From assembly GCA_017744855.1 (NCBI GenBank), contig JAGIAK010000002.1, positions 18,154 to 82,153 of the forward strand: a stretch of 64,000 nucleotides of DNA. The letters are read 5' to 3'. This document shows positions 57,551 to 64,000 of the stretch, piece after piece. The stretch's first letter is position 1, and the number at the start of each line of letters is the position of its first letter. Source of the DNA: Microbacterium sp. (GTDB lineage Bacteria > Actinomycetota > Actinomycetes > Actinomycetales > Microbacteriaceae). The notes beneath the pieces are model-generated. The model was not told the origin of the DNA. It did not search any database and saw nothing but the letters and a program-made list of their open reading frames with translations. Both the position numbers and the translations under genes were made by a program.

Positions 57551-58495
57551 TCAGGCAGTGACGTCCGCGAGCCAGGCCGCGGTGTGGCGAGCGCTGGCCG
57601 TCGGGTCCATCGTGGCGCGGTCGACCTCGATGATGATCCAGCCGTCGAACCCCTCGGGCAGCGCCGAGAGCGTGTCGACGATGTCGAGATCGCCGAGGCC
57701 GGGCTCGCGGTAGAGGCCGAGGTCGGTCGCGCGCTCGTAGGTGAGTCCCTCCTCGCGGGTGCGGCGGCTGAGCTCCGCGTCGAGGTCCTTCACGTGCAGA
57801 TCCTGCACGCGGTCGGCCCACTTCGCGATCGCGGCCTTCGCGTCGATGCCGGCCCACTCCAGGTGGCCGATGTCGAACGAGGCGCCGAGGCGGGAGGCGT
57901 CGATGCTGTTCAGCACGTGCTCGTACTCATGCTGCGTCTCCACCCAGGTGCCGACGTGGTTGTGCAGTCCAGGGCGCACGCCCTCGGAGTTGAGCACGTC
58001 GACGGCCTCATCGAGCACCTCCGTCCACTCGTCCAAGCGGTCCTGCGAGAAGTCGTACCCGATCGCCGGCTTCTGCCAGCGCACGCCCGCCTGGTCGACC
58101 TCCGCGGCGACGAAGATGGTGTCCAGCCCGACGAAGTTCGACTCCTCGGCCTTGCGGCGGATCGAGTCGAACCAGTGGATGCGCTCGAACGTGCCCTTCT
58201 CCAGACGGCCGCCGTGGTCGCTCGGCAGCGGCACCTCGGCGTAGCCAGGGGCGAGGGCGAGCCCGGCATCCGCGATCATCTTCGCGTAGCTCTGCAGCGT
58301 CTGGGTGTCGAGCACCTCCAGCATGGTCGCCGAGAACCCGGCGTCCTTGATCTCCCGCAGCACATCGGGGTACTCGGAGACGAAGGCGGGATCGGCGAAG
58401 CGCCACAGGCTCGCGCTGTCGAGGTCGGAGGGGTCCTCCTTGACGTTGATCCACTGGATGGCGTTGAGGGCGAACTTCAGATCTTTCGGCGACAT
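57551..58495 (-). CDS. TIM-barrel sugar isomerase/epimerase-like protein A
   Basis: 314 residues from ATG 58495 with motifs as in its paralogue at 56574 ([56 protein letters not shown]). Follows the ABC permease after 19 nt and precedes its copy after 17 nt, so the pair arose by tandem duplication within the operon. Confidence 0.88.
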   Translation of the reverse strand: MSPKDLKFALNAIQWINVKEDPSDLDSASLWRFADPAFVSEYPDVLREIKDAGFSATMLEVLDTQTLQSYAKMIADAGLALAPGYAEVPLPSDHGGRLEKGTFERIHWFDSIRRKAEESNFVGLDTIFVAAEVDQAGVRWQKPAIGYDFSQDRLDEWTEVLDEAVDVLNSEGVRPGLHNHVGTWVETQHEYEHVLNSIDASRLGASFDIGHLEWAGIDAKAAIAKWADRVQDLHVKDLDAELSRRTREEGLTYERATDLGLYREPGLGDLDIVDTLSALPEGFDGWIIIEVDRATMDPTASARHTAAWLADVTA

Positions 58496-58514
58496 GAGCG
58501 GTGACCTTTCGTTG

Positions 58515-59342
58515 TCACTTCAGGCCAGTGGCGGCGACGCCCTGGATGAAGTACTTCTGGAGGAAGAGGAAGAGGATGAGGATCGGCAGGAGCACGATCA
58601 TCGCTCCGGCGAGCAGCAGACCGAAGGAGACCGTGTTCGACGCCTGGGAGGCGACGGACAGTCCGACCGGGGCCGTGTAGGTCGACTGCGACTGCGCGAC
58701 CACGAGCGGCCAGAGGAAGTTGTTCCAGGAGGTGAGGAACGACAGGATGGCGACCGTCGCAAGCCCTGGTCCGGTGAGCGGCAGGAACACGCGGAAGAAG
58801 ATCCGCGCCTCGCTCGCACCGTCGAGGCGGGCGGCCTCCATCAGCTCGAACGGCACCCCGTGCGCGAACTGGCGCATGATGAAGACGCAGAGCGGGAGCA
58901 CCAGCACCGGCAGGACGATCGCGATCAGCGAGTTGACCAGGCCCATCTGCACGACGATCACGAACTGCGGCACGAACAGCGCCACGTACGGGACGATCAT
59001 CGACACGATGACGAGCGGGAACACCACGCCCCGTCCGCGGAAGCGGAGCTTGGCGAGCGCGTACCCGGCCATCGCGCTGAAGAGCACGTTGCCGACGATC
59101 GCGACGCCCGAGACGATGAAGCTGTTCGCCATGTAGGTGCCGAACCCGCGGTCGGCGAACAGCTGGATGTAGTTGTCGATCTGGAACGACTCGGGGAACC
59201 ACGCGCCGGGGTTGCCGAGGAACTCGGACTGCGTCTTGAACGATCCGAAGAACACCCACACGAACGGCAGGAGCATGAACACGGTGATGACGATCAGGGC
59301 GGTGTAGTTCAGCGCCTGACGCGTCGGAGACAGAGTCTTCAA
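58515..59342 (-). CDS. Sugar ABC transporter permease, MalG type
   Basis: 275 residues if started at TTG 59342, which overlaps the MalF stop as TTGA; this gives the standard MalG length. Six helices, with LMEAARLDGASEARIFFRVFLPL as the EAA loop. The second channel subunit. Confidence 0.92.
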   Translation of the reverse strand: MKTLSPTRQALNYTALIVITVFMLLPFVWVFFGSFKTQSEFLGNPGAWFPESFQIDNYIQLFADRGFGTYMANSFIVSGVAIVGNVLFSAMAGYALAKLRFRGRGVVFPLVIVSMIVPYVALFVPQFVIVVQMGLVNSLIAIVLPVLVLPLCVFIMRQFAHGVPFELMEAARLDGASEARIFFRVFLPLTGPGLATVAILSFLTSWNNFLWPLVVAQSQSTYTAPVGLSVASQASNTVSFGLLLAGAMIVLLPILILFLFLQKYFIQGVAATGLK

Positions 59343-60292
59343 TGTTTCGGCCTCAGCATTCGGAACTGGACGATCGCGACGATGCCGACGAGCAGCAGCA
59401 GGAGCACCGACCCCGCCATCGAGGCGGAGACGTTGCCGAAGCCGAACTGCTCGTACACCCACACCGCGATCGATTTGGTGGAGCCGAGCGGGCCGCCCTT
59501 CGTGAGAAGGTACGGCTCCTCGAAGATGTTGAGGAACGACACCGTCTGGAGCACCGTCACCAGCAGGGTGGTCGGGCGCAGCAGCGGCAGCGTGATCGAC
59601 CAGAGCCGGCGCATCGCCCCGGCGCCGTCGGTCTGGGCGGCCTCGTAGATCTCCTCCGGCACGGCCTGGAGACCGGCGAGGAAGAGGATCATGCACGTGC
59701 CGGTGGTGCGCCACACGCCCATCATCACGACGGTCGTGATCGCCCAGCCCGGCTCGCCGAGCCAGTTCGGCTGCGGGAGCCCGAGGTCGCCGAGGGTGTT
59801 GTTCACCGGGCCCGTGATCGAGAACGCGTACTGCCAGATCACGGCGGCGGCGACGATGTTGGTGATGACGGGGACGTAGGCGGCCGCACGGAAGAAGGTC
59901 TTGAGGCGACGGATGCCGTTGTTGAGCATGAGCGCCAGGGCGAGGCCGAGCGCCATGCTCAGCGGCACGCAGAGGACGACGAACATCACCGTGTTGAGGA
60001 ACGCGCTCTGGAACCCCGGGTTGCCGAGGATCGCCGCGAAGCCGTCGAAGCCGGTGAAGTTGACGTTGAGCGGGTTGCGGATGTCCTTCGCGCTCATGTC
60101 CGTCAGGCTCGCGCCGATGGCGAGGACGGCGGGGATGGCGGTGAAGACGACGAAGATCAGCAGGAAGGGGACGAGGAACAGCCACGCGGTGGTGACTTCG
60201 GCCCTGGAGCCGCCGTGCGCCTTCCCGATGCCCCGGGGGCGTCTGTTCGACGCCCCCGAGGTGACCATGACGCGGGTCGCGGTAGTGGACAT
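59339..60292 (-). CDS. Sugar ABC transporter permease, MalF type
   Basis: 317 residues from ATG 60292. Six predicted helices after a cytosolic tail; EAA loop IYEAAQTDGAGAMRRLWSITLPLL. No MalK-like ATPase gene lies in the cluster, so a shared ATPase encoded elsewhere (as with MsiK in actinobacteria) probably energises it. Confidence 0.93.
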   Translation of the reverse strand: MSTTATRVMVTSGASNRRPRGIGKAHGGSRAEVTTAWLFLVPFLLIFVVFTAIPAVLAIGASLTDMSAKDIRNPLNVNFTGFDGFAAILGNPGFQSAFLNTVMFVVLCVPLSMALGLALALMLNNGIRRLKTFFRAAAYVPVITNIVAAAVIWQYAFSITGPVNNTLGDLGLPQPNWLGEPGWAITTVVMMGVWRTTGTCMILFLAGLQAVPEEIYEAAQTDGAGAMRRLWSITLPLLRPTTLLVTVLQTVSFLNIFEEPYLLTKGGPLGSTKSIAVWVYEQFGFGNVSASMAGSVLLLLLVGIVAIVQFRMLRPKH

Positions 60293-60299
60293 GAGGTGA

Positions 60300-61610
60300 T
60301 CAGTCGCCCATCCCGATGGACTCCGCCTGCGCCTGGGCGGCGTCCAGGGCGTCCTTGGCGGAGAGACCCCCACGGACGACCTTCTCCATCTGCTCGCCGA
60401 TGATGGTGCCGACCTGGGTCCAGGTGGAGACCTTCGGCAGCGTGATGCCGGTCTTCAGACCAGCCTCGACGGTCTGCAGCAGCGGGTCGCTCGAGAGCTC
60501 GGGGTCCTCCCACGCGGCCTTCACGGCCGGCATGTTCTTGAAGATCTCGTACCACTTGACCTGCTGCTCGGGCTGCGACATCCACCGCGCGAACTTCCAG
60601 GCGGCATCCTTGTTCTTCGAGTCGGACGGGACCATCCAGCTGCCGCCGCCGACCGTGGTCGCCGCGTCGCCGTCGGGGCCGACGGGCATGGCTGCCAGGG
60701 AGATGTTCTTCTCGGCCCAGCCTGCGCCGTTCGCGTCGTCGAACCAGCCGTAGAACCAGGGACCGCCGTCGACGATCGCCGCGTTCTTGCCCGTCGTCGT
60801 CCACGACACGGTGTCGAGGAAGGCGGGGCCGTCCGGCGAGGCGAGGCCGTCGGCCATGAAGCCGGCCCAGTACTCCAACGCCTTCACGTTCTCGGGCGAG
60901 TTGATCGTCCACGTGCTCTGGTCGTCGGCGATGAAGCCGCCGCCGTTCTGCGCGGCGAAGGTGAGGAGCTGACGGGCGGTGTAGGCGTCGTACGCCGCGT
61001 ACAGCGCGAGCGGGTACTCGACGCCCGACTTCTTCAGCCCCTCGGCGAAGGTGCGCAGGCCGTCCCAGTCCTTGGGCGCCTCGACGCCGGCCTCGGCGGC
61101 GAGGTCGGTGCGGTACAGCACCATGTCGGCGTAGGCGTACCACGGCACGCCGTAGGCGACGCCGTCCTTGACGGAGTTGTCCCAGATGACGTCGAAGAAG
61201 TCCTTCGGGTCGACGAGGCCGTCCGGTACCGCGTCGAACCCGCCGGTCGCGATCAGGGACGACTGGGTCTCGGTGAACGAGTAGATCAGGTCGGGGACGG
61301 TGCCGGCGGTGATGGCGGCGGTGAGCTTGGAGGCGAACTCCGCCTCCGGCACCTGCGTCATGTTGATCTTGACGTCGGGGTTCGCCTTGGTGAACTCGTC
61401 GAACATCTGCGGCAGCTCAGCGCCGTCGGCGCCCTGCGTCCAGATCTCGACCGAGCCGGTTGCCGGCTTGTCGTCGACCTTCGTCGATCCGCCGCCCGCG
61501 GCGGGACCGTCGTCGCTGCGACCGCAGCCGGTCAGCAGCAGGGCGGTGGACACGGCGAGCGCGGTACCGGCGAGCATCGCCTTGCGGCGGCGCGGGGTGA
61601 TGGTGTGCAT
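60300..61610 (-). CDS. Sugar-binding lipoprotein, family 1
   Basis: 436 residues from ATG 61610, chosen over an upstream TTG because AAGGAG lies 9 nt before it. Lipobox LTGC (Cys29), then the family 1 fold (VEIWTQGADGAELPQMFDEF; DVKINMTQVPEAEFASKLTAAI; VGGGSWMVPSDSKNKDAAWK). Secures oligo- or monosaccharide-like ligands for the MalFG pair. Confidence 0.93.
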   Translation of the reverse strand: MHTITPRRRKAMLAGTALAVSTALLLTGCGRSDDGPAAGGGSTKVDDKPATGSVEIWTQGADGAELPQMFDEFTKANPDVKINMTQVPEAEFASKLTAAITAGTVPDLIYSFTETQSSLIATGGFDAVPDGLVDPKDFFDVIWDNSVKDGVAYGVPWYAYADMVLYRTDLAAEAGVEAPKDWDGLRTFAEGLKKSGVEYPLALYAAYDAYTARQLLTFAAQNGGGFIADDQSTWTINSPENVKALEYWAGFMADGLASPDGPAFLDTVSWTTTGKNAAIVDGGPWFYGWFDDANGAGWAEKNISLAAMPVGPDGDAATTVGGGSWMVPSDSKNKDAAWKFARWMSQPEQQVKWYEIFKNMPAVKAAWEDPELSSDPLLQTVEAGLKTGITLPKVSTWTQVGTIIGEQMEKVVRGGLSAKDALDAAQAQAESIGMGD

Positions 61611-61619
61611 CGCGATCAA

Positions 61620-61700
61620 CTCCTTCGTTGTTTCGGGTAGTGCAGGTTCGGGTTCGGGTGGTGCGTTCGGTCGGGTGGTGCGGGTTCGGGTTAGGAGGGC
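61620..61700 (-). repeat. GGTTCGGG-rich low-complexity spacer
   Basis: Between the GMC and binding-protein genes, short units GGTTCGGG / GTGGTGCGG repeat several times (about 61633-61692), with the binding-protein ribosome site at the left end. No hairpin or gene is evident. Confidence 0.5.
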
Positions 61701-63194
61701 TCAGAGGGCGGCGGACACCGCGCGGGCGATGCGCACGGAGAGCACGGCGGCGGTGAGCGTCGAGTTGCAGGTGAGGGCCGTCGGGATCACGCCGTTGCCG
61801 GCGAGGAACAGGTTGCCGAAGCCCCAGACGCGTCCGTCGGTGTCGACCACGGATTCACCGTCGTCGTCGGCGCCCATGCGCACGGTGCCCGTGTAGTGCA
61901 GCGAGGCGCCGGGAGGCTGGATCTCGCGCTCCTCGTCGGGGAAGACGCCGATCGCGTTGGCAGCCGCGAGCTGCACCGCCTGCGTCCGGCGGATCTCGGC
62001 GAGGTCGGCGTCGGAGTAGGAGAAGTGCACGGTCATGTGCGGCATGCCCACAGAGTCGACGAGCTCGTCGGAGAACTCGATGCGGTTCTCCGGCCGGATC
62101 TCCGTCGCGCAGTACCAGCCGACGCTGAGCAGATGACGTCCGTCGAACTCGCGCTCCATGAGCTGGCCGTGCGCCGGGCGCTCGGCGCCGATCGAGGGGC
62201 TCCAGTACGAGCCGATGAACGGCTCCCCGTTCGGCGGCACCGGGATGTCGGCGGCCGTCAGCCCGAATCGCGCGGCGTCGATCTCGACCTCGCCGTCGAT
62301 CGTGGCGTGCTCGTTGAGGCGCACGCCGAGCGCCTCGGGACGGATGCCGGAGGCCCACAGCAGCTGCGGCGTGCGCAGCGCATCGGCCGCGACGACGACG
62401 ACGCGGCCGGCGTAGCGGGCCTCCTCGCCCGTGACGAGGTCGCGGGTCACGAGGGCCGAGACGCGGTCGCCGTCCTGCTCCAGTCGCGTGACGAGCACGC
62501 CGGTGCGCAGGGTGACGTTCGCGGCGCTGCCGTCGAAGAGGAAGGGCGCGATGTCGCGGGGTCCGGTGCGGGCGAAGGGCGCTCCGGCGCGGGCGACGCC
62601 GCCCATCGGCATGTAGCCGGCCTGGCGCTCAGGGTCGGGGCTCGGCACCGCCTCGCGCAGTGCGGCGAAGATCGGCTCCGTGAACGGGTTGTCCATGTCG
62701 GCGACGAGCGGTCCGACGTAGCTGCGCAGCAGTCCGCGGGCGACCTCCTGGTCGGCATCCCACTCCGCGCGGTCGATGAAGTCCGGGATCTCCTCGGCGT
62801 AGGGCCAGGGTGTCGCCGCTGTCCAGTGCACGCCCATCCCTCCGATGTTCCAGGCCACGGAGGCGCCGGGGAACGCGGCGAAGTTGTGGCCGAAGAACGC
62901 CGCGGGGAACACGCCGGTGGACTCGGGCGTCCAGCCGTCACCCTCGATCTCGGTCATCGAGACGGCGCCCTTCACGTACTCGATCTGCCGTGCGCGGCGC
63001 ATGAGGTCGTCGTAGGACGCGTTCATCGCGCTCTCGTCGGCCTCGACGAGGTGCTCCCCTGCGACGCCGGTGATGTCGCTGCCCGCTTCGAGCACGAGGA
63101 TCGTGGCGTCGGGGTTCTGCTCGTGCACCTGACGGGCGATGACGGCTCCGGCGGGTCCGGTGCCGACGATCACGAGGTCGTACTGCTCAGTCAT
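61701..63194 (-). CDS. GMC-family FAD oxidoreductase, pyranose-oxidase/glycoside 3-oxidase-like
   Basis: 497 residues. FAD-binding GTGPAG at 11-16; WNIGGMGVHWTAATPW with His123 at the position where pyranose oxidases attach FAD; C-terminal catalytic pair His433 (LHYTGTVRMG) and Asn477 (LTCNSTLT). Overall layout resembles pyranose 2-oxidase and the C-glycoside 3-oxidases reported from Microbacterium and Arthrobacter. It would oxidise a sugar ring hydroxyl, in the cytosol since no signal peptide is seen. Electron acceptor (oxygen or another) cannot be told. Confidence 0.85.
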   Translation of the reverse strand: MTEQYDLVIVGTGPAGAVIARQVHEQNPDATILVLEAGSDITGVAGEHLVEADESAMNASYDDLMRRARQIEYVKGAVSMTEIEGDGWTPESTGVFPAAFFGHNFAAFPGASVAWNIGGMGVHWTAATPWPYAEEIPDFIDRAEWDADQEVARGLLRSYVGPLVADMDNPFTEPIFAALREAVPSPDPERQAGYMPMGGVARAGAPFARTGPRDIAPFLFDGSAANVTLRTGVLVTRLEQDGDRVSALVTRDLVTGEEARYAGRVVVVAADALRTPQLLWASGIRPEALGVRLNEHATIDGEVEIDAARFGLTAADIPVPPNGEPFIGSYWSPSIGAERPAHGQLMEREFDGRHLLSVGWYCATEIRPENRIEFSDELVDSVGMPHMTVHFSYSDADLAEIRRTQAVQLAAANAIGVFPDEEREIQPPGASLHYTGTVRMGADDDGESVVDTDGRVWGFGNLFLAGNGVIPTALTCNSTLTAAVLSVRIARAVSAAL

Positions 63195-63215
63195 GTCTGC
63201 TTCTCCTGGTCGGGC

Positions 63216-64000
63216 TCAGTTGCGGGGCGGCGCGACGTCGACCCAGCGCTCTTCGGCCGCGGCGAGGAGCACGGCCTCCGTGAGCTGGGCGGCGCGTGCG
63301 CCGTCTTCGAAGGTGGGGAGGCCGTCTGGCTCCTCGCCGCGGATCGCGGCGTAGACGTCGGCGACGAAGGCGTTGAAGGCGTCCTGGTAGCCCTGGGCGT
63401 GGCCGACGGGCAGCCGCGAGAACCGTGCGACGCCGGGATGGGCGGTCGCGGGGTCGCGGAACAGCGACCGGTTGCCGCCGCGCTCGCCGATCCAGAGCTC
63501 CTCCGGACGCTCCTGGTCGAAGCGGACGCTCGCCTGCGCGCCGTGCAGCTCCAGGGTCAGGGCGTTCTTGCGCCCCGCCGCCATCTGCGAGATCAGGAGG
63601 GTGCCGAGCGCACCCGACGAGAGCTCGACGATGATCGCGACCGCATCCTCGTTGGCCACGGGCTGTCCGCCCCGGGAATCGTAGACACGGCGGGTGCGGG
63701 AGGTCAGCCGCACGATGCGCTCCCCTGCCACGAACTCCAGGAGGTCGCAGAGGTGCGAGCCGATGTCGGCGAACGCCCGCGAGGGCCCGCCGTCGGCCGA
63801 CGTCGCCCGCCAGTCGTTGTCCTCGGCGCGCAGCATCCAGTCCTGCAGGTAGCCGCAGTCGACGGTGAGCAGCGCACCGATCTCCCCCGCCGCCACGCGC
63901 GCCCGCGCTTCGCGGACCATCGGGTGGTAGCGGTAGACGAAGGGGACGGCGGCGACGACGCCCTGTTCCGCCGCCGCATCCGCGAGCATGCGGGCGTCGG
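63216..64000 (-). CDS. Gfo/Idh/MocA-family oxidoreductase, N-terminus outside window
   Basis: At least 261 residues; the Rossmann domain is cut off by the window edge, reading continues to base 64000. The visible part has VVAAVPFVYRYHPMVREARARV, the DIGSHLCDLLEFVAG segment and a C-terminal sugar-binding domain. Probably the first visible gene of the long operon, 21 nt upstream of the GMC oxidase gene. Confidence 0.88.
   Translation of the reverse strand, partial: DARMLADAAAEQGVVAAVPFVYRYHPMVREARARVAAGEIGALLTVDCGYLQDWMLRAEDNDWRATSADGGPSRAFADIGSHLCDLLEFVAGERIVRLTSRTRRVYDSRGGQPVANEDAVAIIVELSSGALGTLLISQMAAGRKNALTLELHGAQASVRFDQERPEELWIGERGGNRSLFRDPATAHPGVARFSRLPVGHAQGYQDAFNAFVADVYAAIRGEEPDGLPTFEDGARAAQLTEAVLLAAAEERWVDVAPPRN

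Overview
High-GC, gene-dense chromosomal DNA of an actinobacterium, most likely Microbacteriaceae and plausibly Microbacterium (inferred from gene content, the rsmI/pmt, metG-tatD and rsmA-ispE neighbourhoods, many leaderless starts, and ABC sugar importers without a local ATPase). I saw no rRNA, tRNA, IS element, phage gene or CRISPR array. Almost every gap is under 260 bp.

Region 1 (1-12769) is a tightly coupled plus-strand operon. It encodes a peptide ABC importer (end of the binding protein, a permease, a permease-ATPase fusion and an ATPase), a 1110-residue protein joining an S9 peptidase to a penicillin-binding/beta-lactamase-type serine hydrolase, an M20 amidohydrolase, a GNAT acyltransferase and an enolase-superfamily N-succinylamino acid racemase/MenC-like protein, followed by a PucR-type regulator. 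The set fits import and cleavage of peptides and conversion of D-amino acids to L-amino acids through N-acyl intermediates. This is the best candidate for an undescribed system.

Region 2 (13028-29710) is mostly core genome: an Lrp regulator, ispE, an aldo/keto reductase, rsmA, an MFS exporter, tatD, a tandem repeat array, metG, a membrane molybdopterin oxidoreductase, rsmI, a protein mannosyltransferase, an aminotransferase/permease/Lrp operon, a 72-residue orphan and a DUF255 protein.

Region 3 (29748-40615) holds an FMN reductase, an AKR, a TetR/SDR divergent pair, a DUF418/DUF1624-type membrane protein, the HrpA helicase, an MFS protein, a quinone-oxidoreductase-like MDR and an orphan RES-domain protein.

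Region 4 (40743-49626, minus strand) is a seven-gene operon (binding protein, two permeases, double ATPase, luciferase-like monooxygenase, CMD protein, AhpD-like protein) preceded by an NtaA/SnaA-type flavin monooxygenase. It looks like uptake and oxidative cleavage of an unidentified small molecule.

Region 5 (49733-64000) starts with an oxidoreductase and a NYN/LOTUS protein, then a sugar cluster: three Gfo/Idh/MocA oxidoreductases in the region, four TIM-barrel sugar isomerase/epimerase-like proteins, a pyranose-oxidase-like GMC enzyme, a MalEFG-type importer without ATPase, an MFS transporter and a TetR regulator with a clear palindromic operator. It is consistent with oxidation and processing of glycosides or rare sugars.

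A repeated signature is a TANNNT box 6-8 nt upstream of an ATG/GTG, implying leaderless mRNAs for many genes here.
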